Shown here piece after piece: positions 31,827 through 40,854 of a DNA stretch of 51,152 bases. Position 1 is the stretch's first letter; every line of letters begins with the position of its first letter. The DNA is from a virus. Where the stretch lies: the IMG/VR virus record IMGVR_UViG_3300044822_000018, positions 1-51,152 of that record. The stretch is one strand, 5' to 3'. A model generated the notes under the pieces. The model was given only the letters and a program-made list of their open reading frames with translations. It was not told the origin of the DNA and made no database searches. The position numbers and the translations under genes were made by a program.

Positions 31827-33253
31827 TAGTTACGCCACGTTCTAGTAGTTTTTCCGTCCGAAACTTCAAATGTACCGTCAGCGTTTTTGCTAACTGTGCG
31901 CCATCCCGCAGGTAAACCTACAGCCCCGCCGCTGTTGTTTTTACTAGGCGCGTCTTGTCCAGGTACGACTTGAACTTTGTGACCTGTTGTTGCCGACAAA
32001 GAATTGTCTTGCGCTGTACCGATAGCTTGAAGGGCTGCTGCCTGTTTAGTAACTAAATCTTCGTATTTGCTCGCAAGTGTCGGCACGGCTTGGCCGGTGT
32101 CGGGGTCTGTATAATTGGGGTCGAGTTCGCGCACTATATCGTCAGGGACTTCTTTACCGGCGGCGATATAATTGCGAGCCTGACTGTTGAGAAAGTCTAA
32201 CTGTTGCTTCATCAAGCTCGTTGTTTGTTTTAGGCCGTAATTGCCTTCGAGTTCTTGCTGGTATTGCCACTTGTTTAAGCTAATCTGTCCGTTTTTTTCG
32301 TAAACAGCTAGGCGGCGTTCGGCCATGCTCGCAGCGTTTTGCGCTATATTTATGCGTTGTTGCGTTGCCTGTTCCATTATTTGATCGTGTCTGCTTTTGC
32401 GCGCCTCACCCAAACCAAATTCGCGCGTTTTTTCGACTAAAGCACGGTTTTTATATTTCATCTCGTCATCGAACTGAAAACCCAGGCGTTTTAGTCTGTC
32501 GATTTTTGCTTGTTCGGCCTGTCCTATTAAGCCTTGTGAGTACGCGCTTTTAGGATCAACGAGTTCGTTGTAGTTATACATGGGCGGTTCGCCGCCGTTA
32601 GACACAAAAGCGGCGTTACTCGGTCCCATGTTTTTAATTTGCTGCACGAAGTTCTTGTACGGCACGACGCCTTTGGACACGTTTTCTTGCAAACTGTCCA
32701 TGTTGCGCCGGATCGTATCGGCTTGGGCGCTATTAAGCGCGGGCAAAACTTGGGCTTCGCCCATAAGTTGCTGCTTTTGCTCGGGCGAGCCGCCATAGGC
32801 ATCGACTTTAGCTTTGCGCTGCGGCGAGTTAGGAGGCCAGGCTAGGATGCTGTCGCGCTCTTGGGGCGAGATTTGGCTTATGTCGGGCATTGGTTGGGCC
32901 GTAAACTGCGCCCAGTTGTAGATTTTGGTACCGTTGGGACCATCTTCAGCCGGAGGTGGGTCAATGCCGTACTTGCGGAACTTTGCTAACAACAAGTCCG
33001 TATACTTAGGTTGTTGCAACTGTTCGGGTTTAAGCTGACTTAAAGTCGTGTTAATGTCTTGTATGCCAGCTTGACGTTGACTTTGCTGCAAGTCAAACTG
33101 TTGGCGCTGCATTTGGAGTTTTTGCAGAGCTAGTTGGTTTTGGTTTTGCTGCATGAGCATATTGCGATCTTGCCGCTGCTCGGATGCTTGTTTAGCCTGA
33201 TTGGCTCCCTGGGCAAGACCAGCTAGTATGCCTAAGATTGGATTAAAAGACAT
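31826..33253 (-). CDS. Putative internal virion protein, coiled coil
   Basis: The gene encodes 475 residues. A short hydrophobic start (NPILGILAGLAQGANQA) precedes a long Gln-rich coiled coil (about 20-65), then a helical body. GGAGTG lies six bases before the ATG. One-base overlap with the next gene (TAATG) links it to the large internal protein. Gene order and composition resemble podovirus ejection proteins, but there is no decisive motif. Confidence 0.5.
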   Translation of the reverse strand: MSFNPILGILAGLAQGANQAKQASEQRQDRNMLMQQNQNQLALQKLQMQRQQFDLQQSQRQAGIQDINTTLSQLKPEQLQQPKYTDLLLAKFRKYGIDPPPAEDGPNGTKIYNWAQFTAQPMPDISQISPQERDSILAWPPNSPQRKAKVDAYGGSPEQKQQLMGEAQVLPALNSAQADTIRRNMDSLQENVSKGVVPYKNFVQQIKNMGPSNAAFVSNGGEPPMYNYNELVDPKSAYSQGLIGQAEQAKIDRLKRLGFQFDDEMKYKNRALVEKTREFGLGEARKSRHDQIMEQATQQRINIAQNAASMAERRLAVYEKNGQISLNKWQYQQELEGNYGLKQTTSLMKQQLDFLNSQARNYIAAGKEVPDDIVRELDPNYTDPDTGQAVPTLASKYEDLVTKQAAALQAIGTAQDNSLSATTGHKVQVVPGQDAPSKNNSGGAVGLPAGWRTVSKNADGTFEVSDGKTTRTWRN

Positions 33254-33256
33254 TGT

Positions 33257-34588
33257 TCACTCCAGCAGCCCAGGCGGGCACCAAAAACCGGAAGCAAGCA
33301 TCGAATCCCCATCTTTAAGGATACAATCCGCTGCATCCGTTCGGTACTGTAACCCTGGCGCATCAATTTTTTTCGCGGTATCTAACGCACTAGAGTTTAA
33401 CTCCGAAAGAGAATCGCCAATATGAATAGCAAGTCCAACGATGCCCTCGGGACTCGCGACGTGCAGCCCTTTGACGGAATCGAAAGCGAGTTCATAGGGC
33501 AAGAAATCACCGCCGATCAAATCATCGACTTTGATGCCGCGCACTTCAACATCGAGCGACGTGTGCTTCATCTCTCGCTTCCCATGTTCCCAAGGGTACG
33601 GTGGGATCGTTAAGCGCAATGAGAAAGCCGTTTGATTTGACCATTCGGGCAGGTCTGTACCTGTTGCCAGGGCATAAAGAAGCTGACTCGCGCTTTCCCA
33701 CAGGCACAGACTCGTCGGCTCAGAGTCATACCCAAAGCGCGGCGTCCATTCCAAGAAATACGCCTCGCCATCTTCACCGGCGATGGCGTTCATATCATAT
33801 ATGCCTGGCGGAGCCTGTTCTCGCAAGAAAACCTGTGTTAGATTGGAAAACCCAAGTTTTAGGGCTATGTCAGGCTCGTCCGCGTAGAACCATACCGCGT
33901 TAAACGCGCAACCTGTTGCGGGGCCAATGTCGTCGTTCCAGCACTTTTTGTGTTCGATTGTGCCTTCATAGGGTCCGACAAATGCACGACCGTTCCACCA
34001 GCGCGCTGTCGAAAGCGGTACGCCGTCGATCTTTTGCTGCACCATGCACTCGCCGCGCGGCCCAAAACGCCGTATAACAGAATCAAGATATTCGCTTAAC
34101 TGTTGCCCGCCTGTTGCGCTCTTAGTTGCGTCAGACTCTAAAAACCTGTCGGACTTCCAGTAGACGCTTTCTTCTTGTGGCAGTTTTTGAGCCCATTGGC
34201 GTGCCTCTTGAAATGACTTAAAGTCTACGTAGGAAGGTAAAGTTGCCCCACAGTTTTTGGCTATCTCAAAGCCGTAACTTCTATCTTTTTCGAGTTTATC
34301 GCAAAATTTACCGCCGCCTACTACCAACAGGCCCCAACGTCGCGCCTCGTCGGCCTGTTCGCCCATGCCAGAGGAATCAAACAAAACAACCGTAGGCTGA
34401 TTAGCCAACGCGCCTTGTTTGGCCCAATCGAGTAGTTTTGCCCACGTCGAACAGGTCGGCACTAAGCCAGTACCTACCTGTTGCTGTTCTTTGTCTTGGT
34501 TCCAGACAAGAACTTTGCAGCCTTCGGCTTGAAGTCTAAGCCAAAAACTAAGGCCGCACGAAAACGACGTAGCAATAGCGACGTTCAC
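33257..34588 (-). CDS. PurD-like ATP-grasp ligase
   Basis: The gene encodes 443 residues, the length of glycinamide ribonucleotide synthetase. PurD-like landmarks are the FCDKLEKDRSYGFEIAKNCG helix (94-114), QQKIDGVPLS (184-193), YFLEWTPRFGYD (277-288; PurD has LEFNxRFGDPE) and a C-terminal SPEGIVGLAIHIGDSL...LDTAKKI...LQYRTDAA segment that tracks the PurD end. Substitution of the N and DPE positions suggests a changed acceptor. It lies between two virion proteins and overlaps the upstream stop, so it is expressed late. It may ligate an amino acid to a protein or nucleotide. Purine synthesis itself seems less likely at this place. Confidence 0.7.
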   Translation of the reverse strand: MNVAIATSFSCGLSFWLRLQAEGCKVLVWNQDKEQQQVGTGLVPTCSTWAKLLDWAKQGALANQPTVVLFDSSGMGEQADEARRWGLLVVGGGKFCDKLEKDRSYGFEIAKNCGATLPSYVDFKSFQEARQWAQKLPQEESVYWKSDRFLESDATKSATGGQQLSEYLDSVIRRFGPRGECMVQQKIDGVPLSTARWWNGRAFVGPYEGTIEHKKCWNDDIGPATGCAFNAVWFYADEPDIALKLGFSNLTQVFLREQAPPGIYDMNAIAGEDGEAYFLEWTPRFGYDSEPTSLCLWESASQLLYALATGTDLPEWSNQTAFSLRLTIPPYPWEHGKREMKHTSLDVEVRGIKVDDLIGGDFLPYELAFDSVKGLHVASPEGIVGLAIHIGDSLSELNSSALDTAKKIDAPGLQYRTDAADCILKDGDSMLASGFWCPPGLLE

Positions 34589-35964
34589 CCGAACAGGCTT
34601 CCCAGACCGCCCAAAATAGAGCCAATTAAGTTAAGATTGCCGGATTGCGCCTGTTGCGCCTGTTGATTGTTGTACTGTTGGCCTGCGAAGTAAGAATTAC
34701 CGGCGTTTTGCCCTGCGCCTAGAAACGAGTTGAGCGTATTTTGATCTAGTCCTAACGAGCCCAACAAGTTAGAATAAGCGTTTTCTTGCGCCGTTTGTTG
34801 TTGTCCCTGTACGTTGCCATAGATATTCGCCGCGCCGCTCTGGTCGGTAGCATACTGACTTGCTGCCTGGGACGCAAGATTGCCTGAGTCCGCGTAGGCG
34901 CTATTAGCGTTAGATTGATTTTGGTTAGCGAGTCCTCCCGCCGAACTCCAAGCGTTGTTTAGCGTGTTCTGCGAAGTGTTATACAAGCTGCCTGCGCCTT
35001 CGAGCGCGCTTTGTTGCAAGCCCGACGTAGCGTTGTAAAGATTACCCGCGCCGGATAAAGCACTTTGTTGTAGGCCCGTTACGGCGTTGCCTAGCGAGCC
35101 TGAGTTTGCAATCGCTGAGTTTTGCTGTCCTGCGTTTGCTAGGCTCATGTTGCCCGCTGCCTGTTGTGCGGTCAAGTTCTGACCGGCTAGTTGGCTTTGC
35201 AGGCTTTGCGCGGTCTGCATGTTTGAATTGGCTTGATTACCGGCGATTTGATTTATGAGCGCGCCTTGATTAGCCGTACCGCCGAGTTGGTTTTGCAGCG
35301 AGTTAAGCAAAGACGTATTGGCCGAGTTCGCGACGTTTTGGCTTGCTTGAACTTCGGGGCCTTGCGTTTGCGCGAAGTTTAACAGATTATTCGTTGCCTG
35401 GTTCGCGCCTGTTGCTTGGACGCCGCCGCCACTTAGATTTTGCGCCGCCATCGTGCCATACGGCGACGAGCCCGAATTTGCCAGCGAGCCAGCCAACGAT
35501 CCTGCGTTTGAGATATACGGCGAGTTGCTCAAAGTCGAAAGCTGACCGGCGTTCGACGCGCCTGAATCGGCGTAATACTGACTGTTGAGCAGGTTTGACT
35601 GTGCCTGGCCTGATGCTTGCGGCACTCCAGCGTTGTTATACAGCGCGTTAGTGGCGTTTTGCTGTCCTTGCGTGCCGCCTGTTCCTATAGCGCCTAAGCT
35701 ATTAGCGGCGTTAAATTGACTCGCATAGTTGCCCGCTGCCGTGTAAGGCTGTTGAATGTTCGGGCTTAAATTGTTGTATGCCTGTCCTGTCGCCCCAAGC
35801 TGATAGTTTTGCGGCTGATTTGTGCTGATTGTTTGCCCGGTGTTTGGGTTGACGCCTGTGAACGTAGCAATTTGCGAGCCAATAGAATTAACAATCGGCC
35901 CAAGGGCTTGATTCATAAGCCCCTGGTCGATATTAGCTTGGTTTTGCTGCGCTCCTCCGCCCAT
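34585..35964 (-). CDS. Gln/Asn/Ala/Ser-rich structural protein
   Basis: The gene encodes 459 residues of low complexity: about half Ala, Gln, Asn, Gly and Ser, with tandem units such as GLQQSALSGAGNLYNATS and GLQQSALEGAGSLYNTSQ (around residues 295-330). Few charges, no signal peptide. It overlaps the PurD-like gene by four bases. Such sequences form helical or beta-solenoid stacks, and an internal or neck protein is likely. Functional assignment is weak. Confidence 0.5.
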   Translation of the reverse strand: MGGGAQQNQANIDQGLMNQALGPIVNSIGSQIATFTGVNPNTGQTISTNQPQNYQLGATGQAYNNLSPNIQQPYTAAGNYASQFNAANSLGAIGTGGTQGQQNATNALYNNAGVPQASGQAQSNLLNSQYYADSGASNAGQLSTLSNSPYISNAGSLAGSLANSGSSPYGTMAAQNLSGGGVQATGANQATNNLLNFAQTQGPEVQASQNVANSANTSLLNSLQNQLGGTANQGALINQIAGNQANSNMQTAQSLQSQLAGQNLTAQQAAGNMSLANAGQQNSAIANSGSLGNAVTGLQQSALSGAGNLYNATSGLQQSALEGAGSLYNTSQNTLNNAWSSAGGLANQNQSNANSAYADSGNLASQAASQYATDQSGAANIYGNVQGQQQTAQENAYSNLLGSLGLDQNTLNSFLGAGQNAGNSYFAGQQYNNQQAQQAQSGNLNLIGSILGGLGSLFG

Positions 35965-36425
35965 TAAACTACTCCGTAAACAAAAACAAGTGCGTATAAA
36001 CTACTATGCCGAATAGGTGCTAATTTTTCTTTCTCGAAAACTTTTGCCAGGGCGTTGATGAACTCGGTATTGGCTGCAAGGACGTGACAGATAAGGCCCT
36101 TGACTTCAGTTGGGTTGTCAACCATAGCCCGTAGCATTTTAAGTGCAGCATAAGTAGCCAACACTCCAAATCGTCCTTTAACCGGGCAAACATTCATAAC
36201 CTCCAACAGATACGGACTAATCATTCTGACGTTTACGGCGATGGCTAAACGCTTGTTGTAAAACAGTCCTAGCCAGATCGAACCGTCAACAGGTACCGGA
36301 CCTCGGTTAAGCCCGAAACGCTCTCGATAACGATTTAGTAAAATCTCTGTTCGCGCGTCGTTTACCGTGTCTAGTATTACAGGTCCGTCAAATTCGACGG
36401 GCTTAGTACGAGTTGCCGTTGCCAC
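35964..36425 (-). CDS. GNAT-like acetyltransferase fold protein
   Basis: The gene encodes 153 residues. The order strand (IWLGLFYNKRLAIAVNVRMISPYLLEVMNVCP), a KGRFGVLATYAALKMLRAM loop-helix, strand KGLICHVLAAN and helix TEFINALAKVFEK fits the GNAT core, where the V-strand and pyrophosphate loop precede the main helix. T7-like phages carry a GNAT-like structural assembly protein (gp13) in their internal-protein cluster, so it could be enzymatic or purely an assembly factor. Confidence 0.5.
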   Translation of the reverse strand: MATATRTKPVEFDGPVILDTVNDARTEILLNRYRERFGLNRGPVPVDGSIWLGLFYNKRLAIAVNVRMISPYLLEVMNVCPVKGRFGVLATYAALKMLRAMVDNPTEVKGLICHVLAANTEFINALAKVFEKEKLAPIRHSSLYALVFVYGVV

Positions 36426-36882
36426 TTGGTAGTGTCGAACTTGACGATGATCCTGGTAATGGATTTTGCGAACTCATTAGAGCTTGTATCAGCGTTGAAA
36501 TGCCGCCGCCTAGCGCGCCGTTTGAGCCGCCCATGTTCATGTTAGGTTGCGGAGCGTTTGCGCCTTGTGCGCCTTGACTCATGCCATAAGAGCCGTTGCC
36601 CATGCCCTGCGGCATCGGATTAGCGCCCTGGACGCCTTGGGTTGCCGTTCCGGCACGTTGACTTTGCTGTTGCGCTTGGTGTTGAGCCAGCATAGCCATA
36701 AGCTGCAAAAGCTCCTGACCTTGTTGGCCCTGTTGATTCGTATTTTGAGTTGCTTGACCTTGTGGTGACTGTTGCTGCGTGCCGCCAAGTTGGTTTTGGC
36801 CCGTCATGCCGTTGTTGTTGGCGGTGCCTGTTGGCGCGGTTCCGGCACTTTGCGCCTGCATTTGCTGCAAATACTGTCCCAT
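36403..36882 (-). CDS. Gln/Gly/Asn-rich low-complexity protein
   Basis: The gene encodes 159 residues, with Gln as the commonest residue, plus Gly, Asn, Met and Ser. It ends in a Ser run and GNGNSY. AGGAG lies four bases before the ATG. It overlaps the GNAT-like gene by 23 bases. Disordered phage proteins of this kind are seen near tail and internal protein genes. No function can be given. Confidence 0.5.
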   Translation of the reverse strand: MGQYLQQMQAQSAGTAPTGTANNNGMTGQNQLGGTQQQSPQGQATQNTNQQGQQGQELLQLMAMLAQHQAQQQSQRAGTATQGVQGANPMPQGMGNGSYGMSQGAQGANAPQPNMNMGGSNGALGGGISTLIQALMSSQNPLPGSSSSSTLPSGNGNSY

Positions 36883-36897
36883 GCTGCTCCTATCTTA

Positions 36898-37161
36898 TCA
36901 CAGTATCGGAACCCAGGCGGTTCCGTTAGAGCGGTAAATAAATGTGCCCGATACTCCGTCACTTCGGAGATAGATCGAGCCTGCTGCTTGAATTTGCTGG
37001 TTGTCGGGAACTCCCGCGCCGATTGTGATTGTGCCCGCAGGTAACGTGGTGACGTTAGTGGTTAAAGGGTTAATTGCGCGAGGGCCAGTCTTAACGCTGT
37101 ACTGAAGCTGTGAGCTTTGTGACGAGTTTTGTTTAGCGGGCATTATGATTGCTGTAGCCAT
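36898..37161 (-). CDS. Small structural protein, fibre-like
   Basis: The gene encodes 87 residues and is beta-rich. The end, QAAGSIYLRSDGVSGTFIYRSNGTAWVPIL, is the short beta motif widely found in phage fibre and appendage proteins (SxYxxxDG..lY.k..G..W). It overlaps the nozzle-like gene by 19 bases. Likely a small tail or fibre component. Confidence 0.55.
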   Translation of the reverse strand: MATAIIMPAKQNSSQSSQLQYSVKTGPRAINPLTTNVTTLPAGTITIGAGVPDNQQIQAAGSIYLRSDGVSGTFIYRSNGTAWVPIL

Positions 37162-39167
37162 GCTCTTTCTTGCGTACCTGCAACTGTTACCGAATAAATA
37201 ACAGGCGGCGTAGTTGTCGCAGTAGATTGTATGCTGACATATAATTGTGCGCTAAATCCGCGTGCGTTGGCCTGCGGAATAGGGATTATTTGACTTGGGC
37301 CTTTGCTTAGATCGACAGTTATGTTCGTCGTAACTGTTCCGCCAAATCCAAGTACGTCAAGTTTAATTTCTGCTGTATTAACTTGGACAGGCGCTTCAAC
37401 GCAAATATAGTGATAGCTCTTTTCAATCCAAGGCGTCTGCGACGATTCGACGCCTGTTTGCCATACTGCCGTCGCCGGATTGCCCAAGTCACCGTCGCGG
37501 GCAAACCAGGCATCTAACGCAGGCGTCGTCGTGCGCGAGGCTACAACGTAGTTGTGCCTAGGCGTAATGGCTTTGCCGTTGGCGTCTGTCGGCGGCGCTG
37601 ATTCTGATGGCACGCTAACTGCCGACAAGCAAGCATACGGCAACGGCGAAATCCATTCTTGACTTGGCAAGTAATAGCCCAGAGTCACGTTAGAAGCCGG
37701 AAAAGAAAGCCAGTATGTTCGATCAGCGAAGAATCCAACGGCGTTTTGTTGATCGGCAACAGGTATCTGCTCTATAAAACCGCGCACTTTTTCGCCGATA
37801 TAAAGCGGCGTATTGCCATCAAACTGATAGACGCCTTCTTCTGAAAGCCAGAACACGACGCCTTGACAGTTACATACTGACTGTTGAGACACGCAGCCTA
37901 TATCAGCGGCCTTGATTACTATAAAAGTTGCGGGATCGTTGCCAAATAGCAACCAAAAAGTGCGCTGCTTAAATAATACGGCACAGCTTGCTAGACTCAC
38001 GGCAGCAACAGGCAAATCGCCAAAGTACCTAGGCAGCACAGAGCTAGGCGGGTTCGGCACACCAGAATTGCCAACAAGAGTTACGGAGTCGGCCTTGTTA
38101 AACGACCAGGGCAAGCCGTAATCAGACCACCAAAGCTGAATCTGCGGCTGATTTAACGTGTCTGCGTTGTTGACTACTAGAAAACAAAACAATCTTTCGA
38201 CGTGTTGAAACACGACGCCTGTTGCGACAGCGTTGCTAACTGTCGTGGTAAACGGCGGTGGATCGTGATTTAAGTCAAGCTGTGCGTTACTAGCAATAGC
38301 GCCGTCGGCTACGTCGTCGCTGTACGCCGCGTTCCCTGTTAAGCCCGACGCGATTAGAAACCACGTAGGCTGGTTTGTGCTAAGGCGATAAATATTTGTC
38401 TTGTACGTCGAGCCGTCTGCGTTAGTGCCTGACCAAGTATGCCCCGCGAGCAAGTTAATAACTGAGTATGTGGGCGCGCTTGTTGTAGACACCCCTGCGA
38501 GAACATAGTCACGATAAATAAACTCGCCGTCTATCGTGTTTTCGCCATAATTACCTGGCAAAGTCAACAGGCTATCGGGACTTGTTTCTTGGGTTGTGCC
38601 GTCTGCATACGTAACTGTGCGCGTCAGCGTGTAAAAATATATGCCTTGCGCGAGTGCGACGTAACTCCCACTTGGCGTCGTACTAACGCAGTTTATGTCC
38701 GTGCCAATTAGATAAGCTGTAGGCGGCTGCTGCCATATATAGATTGACCCGTCGCGAATTTGTGTGCCGTTGTTTAGGTACAAAGCTGTTCCGTATTGAG
38801 CCGCTGAATTAAACGAAGCTGTGTACTGCAAACTTGCTAACGTGGCAGTTTGCGTGTTGTACACGCCTGTTATGTAATATATGCTACTGGCAGGTTCATA
38901 ATACGGCGCGCAAAAAACTACAAAACGCTGATCTTCTTTTGGCGTAAAACTTGTTACGAACGTAATCGGACTTGTTGTCGGTATGCCAGAAACTTCTATA
39001 GGTACGCGACCACGTTGCACCATCATAGCGGCTAAGACGCGGTGCGTATCGACATTAATTGAACCCGATGAAGCGTCTGCGGGGTCGATATACTCGTCGG
39101 CGGCTGTTGCGTCGTAACCCTTAAACGGTCCTACACGTATAAGCGCTTGATATTTTTCGCTTGGCAT
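37143..39167 (-). CDS. Putative tail nozzle / tail tubular protein
   Basis: The gene encodes 674 residues, nearly all beta. It opens with GPFKGYDATAADEYIDPADASSGSINVD, a start pattern shared by podovirus stabilisation and nozzle proteins. The middle part has repeated strand units compatible with a beta-propeller (VVFWLSEEGVYQFDGNTPLYIG). Place between adaptor and internal proteins and size fit the gp12-like nozzle. The ATG follows directly on the upstream stop. Confidence 0.5.
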   Translation of the reverse strand: MPSEKYQALIRVGPFKGYDATAADEYIDPADASSGSINVDTHRVLAAMMVQRGRVPIEVSGIPTTSPITFVTSFTPKEDQRFVVFCAPYYEPASSIYYITGVYNTQTATLASLQYTASFNSAAQYGTALYLNNGTQIRDGSIYIWQQPPTAYLIGTDINCVSTTPSGSYVALAQGIYFYTLTRTVTYADGTTQETSPDSLLTLPGNYGENTIDGEFIYRDYVLAGVSTTSAPTYSVINLLAGHTWSGTNADGSTYKTNIYRLSTNQPTWFLIASGLTGNAAYSDDVADGAIASNAQLDLNHDPPPFTTTVSNAVATGVVFQHVERLFCFLVVNNADTLNQPQIQLWWSDYGLPWSFNKADSVTLVGNSGVPNPPSSVLPRYFGDLPVAAVSLASCAVLFKQRTFWLLFGNDPATFIVIKAADIGCVSQQSVCNCQGVVFWLSEEGVYQFDGNTPLYIGEKVRGFIEQIPVADQQNAVGFFADRTYWLSFPASNVTLGYYLPSQEWISPLPYACLSAVSVPSESAPPTDANGKAITPRHNYVVASRTTTPALDAWFARDGDLGNPATAVWQTGVESSQTPWIEKSYHYICVEAPVQVNTAEIKLDVLGFGGTVTTNITVDLSKGPSQIIPIPQANARGFSAQLYVSIQSTATTTPPVIYSVTVAGTQERAWLQQS

Positions 39168-40514
39168 TTAATAGCCAATGAGTTCGAGCGTAAACGGCTG
39201 ACTAGGCGTAGACGAGCCCACATAAACAGTTTGAGGATTAGCCCAATTCGCGTTAAACAAGGTGCCACCAAGCGGCGAAAACCAAACGCCGTTGCCGTTA
39301 GTTTGAGCTATGCCGTTGACGCCAAAACTTGACAAATTCGTATTAACCGCCGTAAACGCCGCTACGCCTGTTGGCAGCGTGATCGTTGCACAGTAATACA
39401 TACCCGTAGGATAGTACGGCCCACAGCCAGTTTGTGCCGTGCTGGGCGTTTGCGGGTAAAGCATCACAATGTGCGGCGCGTTGATGGGGTTGCCGTTTTG
39501 GTCATAAGCTAAAAGCGTCGTGCCGCCGATGGTATGCAATATGCCGTTAGAATCGAGCCAAAATACTTTCGCCGCCTGTCCTGGCGAATAAACTTGAATC
39601 ATATCGGCTGTTTGGCCGTTTTGTTCGAGCATGGTCAGCGGGACTTGCATCGTCGTGCGGCCATATAAATTAGCCGTGCCGTTGTATTGCCCGCCGCCAG
39701 GGATGAGCGGGATCGTCGTTGGGCTTGTGCTGGGTTGTGGCGTAGGCGTGGCCGGAGGCGTCGGCGTGGCACTAGGACTCGGCGAAGGCGACGGCGTGCC
39801 GTCAGGCGGCGCGACGGCCCCTGTCGTGAGCGTGTAGCCTTGCAGGCCGATGAAAGCGTTCGCGCCGTCACAGTTGGCCCCATTATTGACGTAGGAGAAC
39901 GTCATGCCCGAGTTAGCCGCCGCCGTCGTGAACTGAACCGAGATTGTATTGTTTTGCCGAGAAAACGTGTTTTGCGAAATCGTGCCGGATTGCGGCGTAA
40001 AACTGTTGTCGTCTGCGCTAACTGTCCAAGTCGCGTTCGAGCAATAATTTTGCACAAAAGCGTTGAACGTATAAGTCTGATTCGCCGATAAGCCCGTATT
40101 ACCGCCGCCGCCAGTTAAGCCCGTATCTATCGTGAAAGAGCCCGACCCGCCTGTTATGATGCTTGTATACGGATCAGCCGTTCCCGTTGTGTTGGGCAAA
40201 GCGCCGTCTGTCCAAGTCGCTAACGGTCCGCCGCTTGATGAAGAAATAGAAATTCCGGACGGCGCAACGATGACTGTCGTATATGTCGTCGAAGCTTTGA
40301 ACGCAACTACGTCGCCGCTAAACTCATAGCCGTAACCAATGCCGCCAGGAGACGTGCCGCCCGACAAGTTTGTGTAATTGTGCGTGACGCTGCCTGTCGG
40401 CGTCACAACGACAACGACGCCCGCCGCTGTGCTGCTTGCCAGCGTCGTGCAAACGCCGAATAGGATTAACGCGATGCAGAGCGCGCGATAAAATCTAATA
40501 GCCAATCGCGACAT
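39168..40514 (-). CDS. Exported protein with jelly-roll-like module and Pro linker
   Basis: The gene encodes 448 residues. A Sec signal peptide (RLAIRFYRALCIALILFGVC, cut near ASSTAA, residue 32) is followed by a beta-rich module of about 190 residues with paired cysteines, a Pro/Ser/Thr linker (about 234-268) and a C-terminal domain ending LELIGY. The first module resembles one in the 1,851-residue protein: Tyr-Cys-x-Asn strand, ITA/VSA strand and a FSYV/FAYF strand. It overlaps the fibre-tip gene by 20 bases in the late operon. Confidence 0.65.
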   Translation of the reverse strand: MSRLAIRFYRALCIALILFGVCTTLASSTAAGVVVVVTPTGSVTHNYTNLSGGTSPGGIGYGYEFSGDVVAFKASTTYTTVIVAPSGISISSSSGGPLATWTDGALPNTTGTADPYTSIITGGSGSFTIDTGLTGGGGNTGLSANQTYTFNAFVQNYCSNATWTVSADDNSFTPQSGTISQNTFSRQNNTISVQFTTAAANSGMTFSYVNNGANCDGANAFIGLQGYTLTTGAVAPPDGTPSPSPSPSATPTPPATPTPQPSTSPTTIPLIPGGGQYNGTANLYGRTTMQVPLTMLEQNGQTADMIQVYSPGQAAKVFWLDSNGILHTIGGTTLLAYDQNGNPINAPHIVMLYPQTPSTAQTGCGPYYPTGMYYCATITLPTGVAAFTAVNTNLSSFGVNGIAQTNGNGVWFSPLGGTLFNANWANPQTVYVGSSTPSQPFTLELIGY

Positions 40515-40854
40515 AATACACCGTGCAAGTTGATCCTGTGTTACCGCCTGAAACAGACACGCTAAAGCCTGCCGTGTTTGGCGGTCCGTATGCCTCGGGC
40601 GTTAAGCTAAACCCAGACGGACTTGTGCCAGGGGTGCCAATCGAAAGCTGCAACGAGACAAGTGCGTTTGGAAACACTTCTGGAAAAGCAACGACAGCCG
40701 CCGCAGAAGCATCGCCCGCAACGCCTTGAACTTGGCCCCATTGAAAAGTATACGGCGTCGAACCCGTGCCGATAAAAGTCAGCGAGTTGTTGCCTGTTAC
40801 GGGTTCATAACTACCTGGCGCGAACGGCAACGGTGTGAAATAGCTCATTCCCAT
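40495..40854 (-). CDS. Tail fibre tip, gp53-like C-terminal domain
   Basis: The gene encodes 119 residues, of which the last 80 match the gp53-like fibre end: FQWGQV, then VAFPEVFPNALVSLQLS, then a core strand and a closing YYVAIGY (family form W-x-AIGY). This domain usually ends long fibres. Here it stands nearly alone, so it may be a separately made receptor-binding tip. It overlaps both neighbours. Confidence 0.75.
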   Translation of the reverse strand: MGMSYFTPLPFAPGSYEPVTGNNSLTFIGTGSTPYTFQWGQVQGVAGDASAAAVVAFPEVFPNALVSLQLSIGTPGTSPSGFSLTPEAYGPPNTAGFSVSVSGGNTGSTCTVYYVAIGY

